From CAZMNY01 sp964567745 (GTDB lineage: Bacteria > Planctomycetota > Planctomycetia > Pirellulales > Pirellulaceae), in NCBI GenBank assembly GCA_964567745.1, contig CAZMNY010000024.1:1-64000 (forward strand): a stretch of DNA of 64,000 nucleotides. Direction: 5' to 3'. Numbering within the stretch: the first letter of the stretch is position 1; the number at the start of each line of letters is the position of its first letter. Both the position numbers and the translations under genes were made by a program. The notes under the pieces were generated by a model. That model did not search any database, was not told the DNA's origin, and saw only the letters and a program-made list of their open reading frames with translations. This document shows positions 51,102 through 60,827 of the stretch, piece after piece.

Positions 51102-52169
51102 ATGTCCGATGCCGACACGTCGATCGACCAACACGAGTACAGCAACGCAAAACGAAGCGGCATGCCGGCTTGGGCAATGTCGATTGTGATGCATGCCCTC
51201 GCCTTCCTCCTGCTCGGCTTGGCTGTCAAGAACGTCGCGAAGTCACAGGTCGAAGATCCAGGGCGTCCCGTGTCGATTGTGTTGGCGAAGGAGTCTGGCG
51301 GCGACTCATTTGAATTCGTCGATGGGGACTCGGAAGAGTCGGCGGAGTCGGCCACGGCGGCTGCTGGCGGAGCGACCGCGAGCGAGGAGGCGTCGCTGCC
51401 GCCAGGTGAATTAACCGAGGCCGCCGATCTCTTTCCCGACGTGGCTCTGCCGGGCGCTGCGATTGTCGGAGGAGGCAATGACGAGACGCTGAAGGTGGGC
51501 AGCTTGTCGGTTAGTCCGAACACGAAGATTCTTCCGGGCGAAGGCGACGCCGCCTTCATTGCTCGCGAGGCCGCCAGACGAGCTCGTTCGACCGGTCCAC
51601 AAGGACCTCCCGCAAGCGTTTCGCTTTTCGGCAGTGCACCGGCGCTCGGCCACTCGTTCGTGTTCGTCATCGACCGCTCGAAAAGCATGGGCGGACGAGG
51701 CCTGAATGCGTTGGTCGCGGCCGAAGAAGAGCTGATCGCATCGCTCGCAAAACTGGAGCGAAATCACAAATTTGAAATCGTCGCCTACCACAGTCGGCCT
51801 GTCTATTTCAGCCAGAAATATTTTGAGAAGAAGCAGCTTGTCGTCGCGTCGCCGGAAAACGTTGCTCGAGTCGAAGACTTCTTCGGCGGACTGGCGCCAT
51901 TCGGTCACACCGAACATGGAATGGCCGTGAAGACCGCTCTGTATTTGCGACCCGACGTGATCTACCTGCTGACCGACGGCGGCGACCCGCCAATCACCGA
52001 GCGGCAAATCCAAGGTCTGAAACGCATCTCCGGCGGGCTCACCACCATCCACTGCATTCAGTTCGGCTCAGGCAAGAAGCGACGTGAAAACTTCATGGAA
52101 CGGCTGGCGAGCGAAATGGGCGGCGGCTACGGCTACGTCGATATGACTCAAAAACGGCCTTCGTTCTAG
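51102..52169 (+). CDS. Membrane-anchored von Willebrand factor A domain protein
   Basis: A 355-residue protein with one transmembrane helix (about residues 22-45: MPAWAMSIVMHALAFLLLGL) and a C-terminal vWA domain from about residue 180: FVFVIDRSKSM contains the MIDAS D-x-S-x-S, and YLLTDGGDPP the second metal-site Asp. The middle (about 60-170) is Ser/Glu/Ala-rich and disordered. The N-terminus resembles TonB-like anchoring segments. vWA proteins of this layout are frequent in planctomycetes and probably mediate metal-dependent protein contacts outside the cytoplasmic membrane. ATG 51102 is the first one consistent with the short hydrophilic N-terminus. Confidence 0.82.
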   Translation: MSDADTSIDQHEYSNAKRSGMPAWAMSIVMHALAFLLLGLAVKNVAKSQVEDPGRPVSIVLAKESGGDSFEFVDGDSEESAESATAAAGGATASEEASLPPGELTEAADLFPDVALPGAAIVGGGNDETLKVGSLSVSPNTKILPGEGDAAFIAREAARRARSTGPQGPPASVSLFGSAPALGHSFVFVIDRSKSMGGRGLNALVAAEEELIASLAKLERNHKFEIVAYHSRPVYFSQKYFEKKQLVVASPENVARVEDFFGGLAPFGHTEHGMAVKTALYLRPDVIYLLTDGGDPPITERQIQGLKRISGGLTTIHCIQFGSGKKRRENFMERLASEMGGGYGYVDMTQKRPSF

Positions 52170-52326
52170 GCTGACTTCTCTCAGATTTTCAATGTCATAA
52201 TCCCGTCGATCCCATCTGCTCTCTCGGCAATTGCTATTGGCGGGTTCGTTTCGCCCTGCTACACACCGACCCTTCTGATTGCGCCCAATCACATCGTGGA
52301 ACGGTTTGCCTTCAAGGAGGAATGGC

Positions 52327-52734
52327 ATGTCGCTAGGAGCAGTTTTCCTTGCCGTGGCCGCGTGCGCGTCCAATCCGACCTCACTGGTCACTCGGGATAG
52401 TGTCGATTTGGTGGAGGTCAATCACCTCTACGACGAGCAGGGGCGGCTGCTTCTGGACCAGGTGATTTTTTACGACTGGTCGACTCAGCACCGGCGTTAC
52501 AATGTTCGCGCCTGGAAACTGGTTAAATCGCAATCGCAGATCCCCACCCGAAACCGCGCCGGCGCTTTCGTCGCCACATGGCACGACGATCGAACACTGA
52601 GACAAGTCGTCGCCACCTCTATGGTTGAATCGTGGACCCAATTCGATCCCGAATTGATGGAGCGGCAATTCCTGCCCAAGGACAAGCGAGTCAATCTCAC
52701 AAAGAACGTTGGTCCGCCCAAGATTCGCCGCTAG
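52327..52734 (+). CDS. Conserved small protein of unknown function
   Basis: A 135-residue protein. AAGGAGG at 52314-52320 lies 6 bp before ATG 52327, which decides the start. A short hydrophobic N-terminus (MSLGAVFLAVAAC) lacks a basic region; it could be a weak lipobox but export is doubtful. The body is rich in Asp/Trp/Arg with DLVEVNHLYDEQGRLLLDQV, FYDWSTQHRRYNVRAW and TSMVESWTQFDPELMER. I recognise the general pattern as one that occurs in planctomycete genomes but no function is known to me. Confidence 0.65.
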   Translation: MSLGAVFLAVAACASNPTSLVTRDSVDLVEVNHLYDEQGRLLLDQVIFYDWSTQHRRYNVRAWKLVKSQSQIPTRNRAGAFVATWHDDRTLRQVVATSMVESWTQFDPELMERQFLPKDKRVNLTKNVGPPKIRR

Positions 52735-52988
52735 ATCTCGCTCGAAGATTCGTTTTCGTTTCCGCCGATTTCCTGCCGTTCTTACGATGCGAGCGTACGA
52801 TTGCGCCGACCCTCAAACAGCGTTTCTAGGCTTTTCGCGTCCGCTGAGGCCGCGGTCGACAGAGCTTCTCGGATGGCGATTCTAGGTCAAAAACCAAGCC
52901 GACTCCCTTTTCTCATCGAGTTGCTTGTAAGATAAGACGCGTGCCCGCCTCTGTCTTCCTCCCGCGACATTCGATTGAGAATTTCTCG

Positions 52989-55442
52989 ATGTTCTCTCGC
53001 CCACCGATTCTTTCGTTGTACTGCCTTGCTGTTTGGGGCAGTCTTGGATTTGGGTTCGCCTTGGCCGGTGAATTGCAGACCTTTCCCCAGAGCATGGAGT
53101 TGCGAGGTCAGTCGGCGCGACATCGAGTGCTCGTTTCTGAATTGACGGACGGTCGCTGGGCCGACGTGACCGGCAAGAGCCGATTCACGATGGCGAACCC
53201 GGCGATAGCCAGTGTCGACTCGCACGGTTTTGTGACGCCGGTTTCCGACGGCAAAACACGGCTGGTTGTCAATGTGGGCGGCGAGACATCGCATATCGAC
53301 GTTGTGATACGGGACGCCTCCGTTGAATTGCCTGTCAGTTTTGAGCTTGCGATCCAACCGATTCTCACGGCCCAAGGATGCAGCGTCGGCGCCTGTCATG
53401 GTAAGGCGCGAGGGCAAAACGGTTTTCAATTGAGTTTGCTTTGTTTCGATCCCGAGTTCGACCATGCCGCGATCACTCGTGAGGCGCGTGGTCGACGAAT
53501 TTCCTTTGGTTCGCCCAACGATAGTCTGCTTCTTCGCAAAGCGACCGGGCGAACGCCCCATGGCGGTGGAGCTCGTCTGAGTGTGGATGGCCACGACTAT
53601 GTGACGATCAGGCGTTGGATTGAAGCGGGCGCTCCGCGCCGAATTGCCGACGAACCCAAACTGGAAAGCGTCGAGCTTCTACCCAATCAGAGACGTCAGG
53701 TTCCGATGGAATCTCAGCAGACTCTCGTCTTGGCCCACTACTCCGACGGTTCCGTCGTCGACGTGACGGATCGCTCGGCATTTCAGTCCAATGAGAGCGC
53801 CGTTGTTTCGGTGAGCGACAAGGGCGTCATCAAAGCGGGACCGATTCCCGGTGAGGCGACGATCATGACTCGGTTCATGGATCGGATCGCGACGACCAAT
53901 GTGATGATCCCGCTTTCCGGCGAAGTGGCACCGAAGCTGTACGCCGATTTGCCACGCAACAATTTCATTGATGGGCATGTCTGGGCGAAGCTCAAGTTGC
54001 TGGGCATCACGCCGTCCGAGGATGCGGGCGACGCCAAGTTTCTACGGCGAGCGTACATCGACATCATCGGCCGCTTACCGACGGCCAAGGACGTCGCGGA
54101 GTTTCTTGCGGACAAGCGGCCGAACAAACGCGAGGTCGTGATCGACCGTCTGCTCGCACGACCCGAGTACGCCGACCATTGGGCGAACAAGTGGGCGGAT
54201 CTGCTGCGGCCCAATCCGTATCGCGTCGGAATCAAAGCGGTGCTCAACTACGACCATTGGATTCGCGAGCAGTTTCGCCACAACCGGCCGTACAATCAAA
54301 CCGTCCGCGACCTCGTGAGCGCCCAAGGCAGCACTTGGCGCAATGGCGCGACGACTCTTTTTCGAGATCGGCGATCGCCGGATGAATTGGCGACACTTTT
54401 CAGTCAGCTGTTTCTTGGCGTTCGTCTCGAATGCGCCAAGTGCCACCATCACCCTTTTGAAAAGTGGAGCCAGGACGATTTCTACGGGTTTGCGGCCTAT
54501 TTCGCTCGCGTTCGCCGCAAAGGCACCGGCCTCTCACCGCCCATATCCGGCGGCGAGGAGATCATTCTGGTGGCCAAGAGCGGCTCGGTGAAACATCCGC
54601 TTACCGGTGAGGTCGTGCAGCCCAAACCGTTGTTTGGCGAGGTGCCGACGATTGGCGATGACGATGACCCCAGGATGGTCCTTGCCGACTGGATGACCTC
54701 GGAAGAGAACGACTACTTCGCGCGAGTCATGGTGAATCGAGTTTGGGCTGACATGATGGGGCGCGGCATCGTCGAGCCGGTTGACGACTTGCGCGAAACT
54801 AACCCGCCTTCAAATGAGCCGCTCCTGGCTGAGCTTTCCGACGAGTTCCGCAAGAACAACTTTGACCTCAAGCATTTGATCAAGACCATTGCCATATCGC
54901 GAGTCTATTCGCTCAGTTCCAAGCCGACGGATAGGAACATTTCGGATACGCGCAATTATTCGCGTCATTATCGAGTTCGGATGCGAGCGGAAGTCTTGCT
55001 TGACGCCGTGGCCGATCTTGCGGGTAAGCCGTTTCGATTTTCCGCAATGCCGGATCAGAGCCGCGCGACGCAGATTTGGACTCATCGCGTCAGTTCGATT
55101 TTCCTCGACACATTTGGCCGGCCCGATCCAAATCAAGATCCGCCTTGCGAAAGAACGACCGACTCGACGGTGACGCAAGCTTTGCATTTGATGAATTCGC
55201 CGGAGATCCACGCAAAGATTATCGCGGATGACAGCTGGGCTCACCGTCTAGCCTCCAGCGATCGAGATGCAGGGGCGGTCGTCGACGAACTTTACCTGGC
55301 GATATTTGGCCGCCCTGTGACGGCGAAAGAGCGCCAAGCCGTCGCCGCCGTGATACCTGCCGATGCAGGAGAACGACGAAAGATCATTGAGGATCTGGTC
55401 TGGTCGATGTTGAATTCACCTGAGTTTTTGTTCAAGGACTAA
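52989..55442 (+). CDS. Exported planctomycete protein with Big2, cytochrome-c-like, DUF1549 and DUF1553 domains
   Basis: An 817-residue protein. Signal peptide from ATG 52989 (MFSRPPILSLYCLAV to LAGEL). Bacterial Ig-like (Big2) segments lie near residues 30-105 and 215-300. A planctomycete cytochrome-c-like segment has ILTAQGCSVGACHG with the C-x-x-x-C-H heme-type motif. DUF1549 follows (about 310-500: RRAYIDIIGRLPTAKDV, LECAKCHHHPFEKW) and DUF1553 closes the protein (RVMVNRVWADMMGRGIVEP, LNSPEFLFKD). This family is a planctomycete hallmark, often paired with a DUF1501 sulfatase-like protein; here the neighbour is a PPC-domain protein instead. A role in exported carbohydrate or sulfate metabolism is often proposed. 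Confidence 0.92.
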   Translation: MFSRPPILSLYCLAVWGSLGFGFALAGELQTFPQSMELRGQSARHRVLVSELTDGRWADVTGKSRFTMANPAIASVDSHGFVTPVSDGKTRLVVNVGGETSHIDVVIRDASVELPVSFELAIQPILTAQGCSVGACHGKARGQNGFQLSLLCFDPEFDHAAITREARGRRISFGSPNDSLLLRKATGRTPHGGGARLSVDGHDYVTIRRWIEAGAPRRIADEPKLESVELLPNQRRQVPMESQQTLVLAHYSDGSVVDVTDRSAFQSNESAVVSVSDKGVIKAGPIPGEATIMTRFMDRIATTNVMIPLSGEVAPKLYADLPRNNFIDGHVWAKLKLLGITPSEDAGDAKFLRRAYIDIIGRLPTAKDVAEFLADKRPNKREVVIDRLLARPEYADHWANKWADLLRPNPYRVGIKAVLNYDHWIREQFRHNRPYNQTVRDLVSAQGSTWRNGATTLFRDRRSPDELATLFSQLFLGVRLECAKCHHHPFEKWSQDDFYGFAAYFARVRRKGTGLSPPISGGEEIILVAKSGSVKHPLTGEVVQPKPLFGEVPTIGDDDDPRMVLADWMTSEENDYFARVMVNRVWADMMGRGIVEPVDDLRETNPPSNEPLLAELSDEFRKNNFDLKHLIKTIAISRVYSLSSKPTDRNISDTRNYSRHYRVRMRAEVLLDAVADLAGKPFRFSAMPDQSRATQIWTHRVSSIFLDTFGRPDPNQDPPCERTTDSTVTQALHLMNSPEIHAKIIADDSWAHRLASSDRDAGAVVDELYLAIFGRPVTAKERQAVAAVIPADAGERRKIIEDLVWSMLNSPEFLFKD

Positions 55443-55528
55443 TCGAGTTGGTCGGCTGGAAACGGTTTGAGTCTTTGATGTTTCCGTTATGCCGTACCGG
55501 CTCCGCATTTGATGCCTGAAGCCCATTG

Positions 55529-57157
55529 ATGATCCACACCATGTTGCGAATGTACTCACCGGCTGTTGTCATTCATTCGATCTTGTTGGCCGCATTGTGC
55601 TTGGCTAGCGGCATTGGCCGTTCTTGTCAGGCCCAAGTGACGGTAAACAGTCTCTTCCCCGCTGGCGGGCGGCACGGACAAACCGTCGACGTGACCCTGT
55701 CCGGGTCGTTTGCGAGTTGGCCCCCGACCGCGTCGATCGTTGGCGACGGCGTAAAGATCGCATACGAAAAGGACAAAGGTAAGGCCAAGTTTTCTATCCG
55801 CAAAGACGCGTCGTCGGGCGTTCGGTTTCTTCGCTGGCACGACGCCAAAGGCATCTCCGAATGGCGGATGTTTGTTGTGGGAAGTCTGCCCGAGATAGTC
55901 GAGGCCGAGCCAAACGAATCGCCTCTCAAACCTCAGTCGGTCGAGCTGCCGGTCGTGGCGAATGGCCGACTCCAGAAAAGCGGCGATGTCGATACGTTCA
56001 AAGTCAAGTTGGCTGCCAAGCAAAAACTGGTTGCGCTAGTCGAGGGAAAACGCATTGGGAGCAAGATGGATCCGGTGCTGCAGATCTGCGACCAGAACGG
56101 GTTCGTTCTGGCTCAAAATGATGACGAGCGCGGAGTTGATCCGCTACTTGTTTTTGAAACGCCCAAAGCGGGCGACTACTTGGTGCGCACGTTTTGTTTT
56201 CCCGAGACACCGAACAGCACAATCGGCTTTGCCGGCGGCGCCGACTATGTCTATCGTCTGACGCTCACGACCGACGGTCACGTCGATTTCGCGATGCCAC
56301 TGACGGCTGAGAAAGGCAAGAAGACTCCCATTCGCATTCAAGGCTGGAACCTCATGCAGGGTGACGCGATCGTCGACGCAACTGGCGAGCCCGCCTTTCT
56401 GCAATTGACCGCCCCTGAGGGTGCCGGGCACGTTGTGCTGCCGGTGGTTGAGGCCGTGAGTGTTGTAGCCGATGCGAAATCGAGCCAATCCGACCCGCAA
56501 AAAGTGACGCTGCCGGTCTCCATAAGCGGCGTCGTTGAATCGCCGGGCGACGAGGACACGTTTACCTGGGACGTGGAAAAAGGCGACCGGATCAATCTGA
56601 GCATTAAAGCATTCACATTGGGCTTTCCTTTGGATCCGCTTTTGACAGTCACCAACGCCGACGGGAAAGTGCTCAAGGAGGCGGACGATCAATCGAGGTC
56701 CGAACGGGATGTATCGACGGTCGTCGTCGCCCCGCTCAAGGGAGCAATGCAAGTCAAGGTGCAAGATGTGCACCGATTTGGCGGCCCGCGTTTTGCCTAT
56801 GCCTTGATGATCGAAAAAGAACTGCCCGGTTTTCGACTTAGCGGAATTCCCCAATCGCTCAGCGTGGTGCCGGGGAAAGAGGTCGAACTATCGATCAACC
56901 TCGCTCGAACGGCTGGGTTCAAAGACGTGGTCGAGCTATCTGTTGCGAACTTGCCGCCCGGCGTCTCAGCGGAGCCGATCAAGCTGGACGCAAAAGCCAA
57001 AACGGGCAAGTTGAAACTCAAGGCCGCCGCAGACGCTAAGCCGTTCAGCGGCAGCCTCAACGTCGTCGGCGTTTCTGGCGACAAACGCCGAACGGCCCGT
57101 TACACAGTCTACGGGATTCCGATGTCATCGGTCTGGCTTACCGTGTCGAGCAAGTGA
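55529..57157 (+). CDS. Exported protein with pre-peptidase C-terminal (PPC) domains
   Basis: A 542-residue protein. A signal-like N-terminus (MIHTMLRMYSPAVV, hydrophobic, cleavage near SCQAQ) precedes an Ig-like beta domain (VNSLFPAGGRHGQTVDVTL). PPC-type modules are seen twice: about 125-235 (EAEPNESPLKPQSVELP, SGDVDTFKVKLAAKQKL) and about 320-430 (GVVESPGDEDTFTWDVEKG). The C-terminal domain (SVVPGKEVELSIN) is another beta sandwich. PPC modules help exported enzymes fold or bind the surface. It lies 86 bp downstream of the DUF1549/1553 gene and probably shares its transcript, which suggests the two act together. Confidence 0.8.
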   Translation: MIHTMLRMYSPAVVIHSILLAALCLASGIGRSCQAQVTVNSLFPAGGRHGQTVDVTLSGSFASWPPTASIVGDGVKIAYEKDKGKAKFSIRKDASSGVRFLRWHDAKGISEWRMFVVGSLPEIVEAEPNESPLKPQSVELPVVANGRLQKSGDVDTFKVKLAAKQKLVALVEGKRIGSKMDPVLQICDQNGFVLAQNDDERGVDPLLVFETPKAGDYLVRTFCFPETPNSTIGFAGGADYVYRLTLTTDGHVDFAMPLTAEKGKKTPIRIQGWNLMQGDAIVDATGEPAFLQLTAPEGAGHVVLPVVEAVSVVADAKSSQSDPQKVTLPVSISGVVESPGDEDTFTWDVEKGDRINLSIKAFTLGFPLDPLLTVTNADGKVLKEADDQSRSERDVSTVVVAPLKGAMQVKVQDVHRFGGPRFAYALMIEKELPGFRLSGIPQSLSVVPGKEVELSINLARTAGFKDVVELSVANLPPGVSAEPIKLDAKAKTGKLKLKAAADAKPFSGSLNVVGVSGDKRRTARYTVYGIPMSSVWLTVSSK

Positions 57158-57212
57158 AGGCTTGCGCCGAACGCAGTCATTTGAAACCGAACGTTGCGGT
57201 TATGGTGCCGCT

Positions 57213-59051
57213 TCAGACCGATTGCGAGTGATCCGTTGTCGACTCGCCCGATTGATTGTCCGTCTTGAATCGCCGCACCAATTCGTTCAACGTCGTCGCT
57301 TGCGACCCAAGTTGCTCGCTGCTCGAAGCCAATTCTTGGCTGCTCGCTGCGGCTTGTTCGGACACGGTCGACACCTCGTGGATCGCACTGGTCACTTCAT
57401 CGGAGCTGTTGGCCTGTTCGACGGTGGCGGTGGCCATTCGGCTGATTCGGTCGGCAGTGTCTTGAACGCCTTCGACAATTTTTGACAGCGAGTGCGACGT
57501 CTCTTGGCTCAGCTTCGCGCCCTCGTTAACTCGGGTCGTCGACTCTTGGATCAGGGGCGTGATTTCGCCGGCGGCTTCATTCGATCGCTCAGCTAGCTTG
57601 CGAACCTCGTCCGCTACGACGGCGAATCCGAGCCCGTGTTCGCCGGCAAGAGCTGCTTCGATGGCGGCGTTGAGTGCAAGAAGCTTTGTCTGGCTGGCGA
57701 TTTCGGAAATGACAGCGATGATTTCGCCGATTTGCGATGAGCTGCTGCGAATCGGCTCTATGGCTTGGTTGGCCTTTTCGACCGCTTTGCCTCCGTCCTT
57801 CGTCAACTTGCTTGTAGAGTCAGCGACTTCGTTGGCCGAGTCGGCTTCGCCTTTGACGGAAACGATCGACTGCGCAAGCTCTCGAATCGACTCCGACATT
57901 CTTTCGACCGTGGCGATTTGACTCTGCGAGCCAACGGCCATTGTCTGAGTGCTTTCCGTGATGACTTGAGAGCTTTCGGTGATCTGATGCGCTCCGTCCA
58001 TCATCTCGCGAAGGACGGCGGACAGGTCCGAGAGCATTCGGTTGATTCCCTCGGGCAACTCGTCGATAGCGCCAATCCCGTCGACCGTAACGGTCTGAGT
58101 CAGGTCGCCTTCAGCCGCTGCGGTGACGACGGTCAAAATCTCTTCGATCTTGATTCTCAGATTTTCCGCTTCAATCTCTTGTTCTTTCGCCCTTTCGCGG
58201 TCCTCTTGAGCTTGTTGTTTATCGCGTAGTTGCTGTTCTTCGAATCGCTTGCGATCTTCCTCAGCCTGCTTGCGTTCCGCGGCCGTTTCCTTCAATTCAA
58301 GCTGTCGCTTTTGTTCCGCTTGCGCCTGTTCGTGCTGAGCCAAATCGGCTTGACATTTCTTCTCATCGGCGTTTCGTCGCTTCTCTTCCTCGCGTCGACG
58401 CCGCTCATCTTCCTGGTGTTGCGCCTGAAGCTCCTTCTCTCGCACCGCAGCGTCTTTGACCTTGGCCAAGGAATCGGCGGATGATTCGACGGCGCTGTTT
58501 AATGCGACTGCGACTCGGCCAAGTTCGTCTCGGCTCTTCAGGTTCAATCGTTGCGAAAGGTTGCCCGCAGCCACTTGCTCAAGGACGTCGACGGTCTGCT
58601 TAAGCTGGCCAGAGATGCTCCGGCCAAGGTAGACGCTTAGGCCGCTTGCGAGCAGGATGCCGATCACGACGGTGGTCTAGATCCAAGCGTTGGCGGAGGC
58701 TTGGGTCGACGCCAGTTCGGCGACGATGGCCTGCGATTTGGCGATCGGAACTGTCGTGACCACGGACCCCATCAGGCCGCCGAGTTCGAATTGTTTGACC
58801 GGTTGTCCGGCCCGCATTGCTTGGATTTCAGCCGTTTGCTCTAGCTTATTGTGGCAGCTGACGCAGCTTTTGGCACCGGTCGGTTTCAGCGAACCGACGA
58901 TGTCACGATTGTAGATTGCGCGAGTCGCAGCGACTTGAGCGGCGATGGTCTCGCCAATCGTAACGGCTTGAGTCGTTACTAATTCGTCGCGTTTTTCGCT
59001 TAGCCGGGATCCGGCTTGCCACCATACCAGTTTGATGGCGTCGCCGAGCAA
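57213..59051 (-). pseudogene. Methyl-accepting chemotaxis-like protein with CXXCH sensor, in-frame TAG
   Basis: The two open frames 57213-58667 and 58677-59051 are in the same phase, separated by a single TAG at 58677-58679 between SANAWI and TTVVIGILLASG. Read through, the protein is about 612 residues: an N-terminal sensor with CVSCH (c-type heme or Tll0287-like motif) at about residue 62, a transmembrane helix that the TAG interrupts, HAMP (GRSISGQLKQTVDVLEQV), a long Lys/Glu/Gln coiled coil, and the signalling domain with KLLALNAAIEAA and the hairpin tip EFVVADEVRKLAERS-like GFAVVADEVRKLAERS. The normal codon may have been TGG. The frame stays open to 59099, where a TGA interrupts another in-phase segment, so the N-terminus is unclear. 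Decay or a base-call error. Confidence 0.75.
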
Positions 59052-59279
59052 CAGATGCTCGCGACCGAATAGACCGTTATGTGCGTACCAATGTTCATCT
59101 CAACTCTCCAGCAGTTGATCACAGTCATCGCCCACAGCGCACGCCGCGCCCGACAACGGCACGGCAATTTCACGCGGCATAAGGAAAACTGGCGGAGAAC
59201 TCGATTTTTCTCAGCTCCACTCAACTCATTGCCCCGTACGACCCTCAGGATCGTACTAACCACATGTCGGACATTGAGA

Positions 59280-60074
59280 TCACATCACTTGGCCGCCGTC
59301 GACGTTGATCGTCTGGCCAGTGATGTTCTTAGCCAGTGGCGAAGCAAGGAAGACCGCCACGGCCGCGATGTCCTCAGGGGTCTGCCAGCGGCCGAGTGGT
59401 GCGACGTTCTTGATCTTCTCGTCCGCCCACTGATCGTAATCGGCCGTGTGTTGCTCCGGCCCTTGGTCTCGCCACGCCCGCCACACGGACTCGTTGAGTT
59501 TCGTCTTCACCATGCCGGGGCAAATGGCGTTGACGCGGACGTCGTGCGGCGCCAGGTCCTTGGCGGCACACTTGGCGAAATTCAGCAGAGCGGCTTTGGC
59601 CGCGCTGTATGGCGGATCGGTTTGAGAGCCGATTTGGCCAGCGATTGATGCGATCAGCAGCATCGTTCCAGAGGCGCGTTTCGTCACCAGCGGCTGCGCC
59701 TGATGCAGAACCCGCACGGCGCCATGAAGGTTGATGTCGATGACACGAGGCCAATCGTCTGGAGTCAGATTCCAGTAGGGGAAGCCGAATTTGCCCGAAC
59801 CGGCTCCGGCTGAATAGACCAGATGATCGAGAGAATCGAGCCCCTCAAACGAGGCAACAAGCGAGTTGTTGTCGGTTACATCCAGAAACTGGCCTGCGGA
59901 ATCGGTCCCGTAATCCGCCTGAATTTGTTCCGCCTCGCGCACAGCAGCATCAGCGTCGAGATCAAGAAGAATCGTCGACGCGCCCTCGGCGGCGAATGCT
60001 CTGGCGATCGCCAGGCCAATTCCATGGGCCGCTCCGACGACCACCGCTCGTTGCCCGGTGAGTTGCAAATCCAT
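59280..60074 (-). CDS. Short-chain dehydrogenase/reductase
   Basis: A 264-residue classical SDR. The N-terminal NAD(P) motif is VVVGAAHGIGLAIARAF (G-x-x-x-G-x-G), LDLDADA supplies the cofactor-specifying acid that favours NAD(H), HLVYSAGAG is the NAG-like motif, and the catalytic Ser-Tyr-Lys are in LLIASIAGQ and PYSAAKAAL. The C-terminus ITGQTINVDGGQ is typical of the FabG-like group. ATG 60074. The substrate is unknown; it stands alone between the chemoreceptor relic and a repeat-rich spacer. Confidence 0.9.
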   Translation of the reverse strand: MDLQLTGQRAVVVGAAHGIGLAIARAFAAEGASTILLDLDADAAVREAEQIQADYGTDSAGQFLDVTDNNSLVASFEGLDSLDHLVYSAGAGSGKFGFPYWNLTPDDWPRVIDINLHGAVRVLHQAQPLVTKRASGTMLLIASIAGQIGSQTDPPYSAAKAALLNFAKCAAKDLAPHDVRVNAICPGMVKTKLNESVWRAWRDQGPEQHTADYDQWADEKIKNVAPLGRWQTPEDIAAVAVFLASPLAKNITGQTINVDGGQVM

Positions 60075-60136
60075 GCTTCGACTTTCGACCTGAGTGCGAA
60101 TTCCAGCGGCGGGACGGTTATCGCTGGCAACGTTCC

Positions 60137-60447
60137 TGGCCGAAGGCCTGCCTCATCGTAGCCTGGGGTGACACCCTAGCAAAAGTATCCTGTCGATCAT
60201 GTTCAACCAGTCCAATTCAGGAACGCCGAAAGTGACGGAAGAAAGAGACAGGATCAACAGGATTTACAGGATAAGGCGAATGGAAAGAAGCAAACGGAAT
60301 ATCGAACAAGGACTGATGAAGGCTGACGGAACGAAGAAACAACAGAAGAAGCACGAGCAAGCGTTGTCGACGCACTGTTGGCCGAAGGCCTACCTCACCG
60401 TAGCCCGGGGTAACACCCTGGGAAAAGTAGCCTGTCGATACGGTTCA
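60137..60447. repeat. Two direct copies of a 69-bp palindrome-containing repeat
   Basis: Copies at 60137-60205 and 60379-60447 share about 58 of 69 positions. Each begins TGGCCGAAGGCC and contains GGGGTGACACCC or GGGGTAACACCC, both self-complementary cores that would fold into small hairpins, then a conserved CCTGTCGAT. They resemble REP-like dispersed repeats. The enclosing 753-bp spacer 60075-60827 carries no convincing gene. Confidence 0.75.
60247..60325. repeat. Diverged copy of the 45-kb intergenic repeat
   Basis: GAGACAGGATCAACAGGAT followed by GAATATCGAACAAGGA has the same order of motifs as 45019-45110 (GAGACAGGATTAACAGGAT, GAATATCGAAT, GAACAAGGA), without the tandem expansion. It lies between the two 69-bp repeats. 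Confidence 0.6.
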
Positions 60448-60786
60448 CGATCTCTGTGCGAGCGTCTTGCGGCGATTATCGCTGATTTGAAAACATCTCA
60501 GCCGAATGGACCAGCGGTCCCATGGGGCGGGCGAGGGTTTCGAGTTTGGGCGTGAATTACGCCGTAAGCTGTTGTACAAATGATGTTTACGCTGCTTTCT
60601 CTCTGTTGCCCGTAAAACTCGCTTCACCCAGCCAGCGACGAAAGCCGAAACGATAAATGCGGACCACAGCTGTGTTTTCTTAGATTTCGGTAGCAGAGTA
60701 GCAGACCTCCGAATAGAATGGACGGATCAGCTGCTCCACAGCATCTGTTAAATTGGGCAAGGCAGGGCTTTTTCTACCGGAACAGA

Positions 60787-60804
60787 ATCGCCCTTTCAAG
60801 AATC
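60787..60804 (+). repeat. Left arm of an 18-bp perfect inverted repeat
   Basis: ATCGCCCTTTCAAGAATC. The exact reverse complement stands at 63672-63689. It lies in the leader of the 60828 gene, 23 bp before the ATG and just upstream of the Shine-Dalgarno. Confidence 0.95.
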
Positions 60805-60827
60805 ACTTCTGTGGTTGGAGTTTCGTT

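Noticed and set aside
57213..59051. Genome-wide TAG recoding to explain in-frame TAG codons
   Set aside because: Several intact genes in the window terminate with TAG, including the 796 and 10176 stops, so TAG works as stop here.
60199..60555. 118-residue ORF in the spacer before the STN-like gene
   Set aside because: It translates through both repeat families, is Lys/Arg/Gln-rich without pattern and has no ribosome-binding site.
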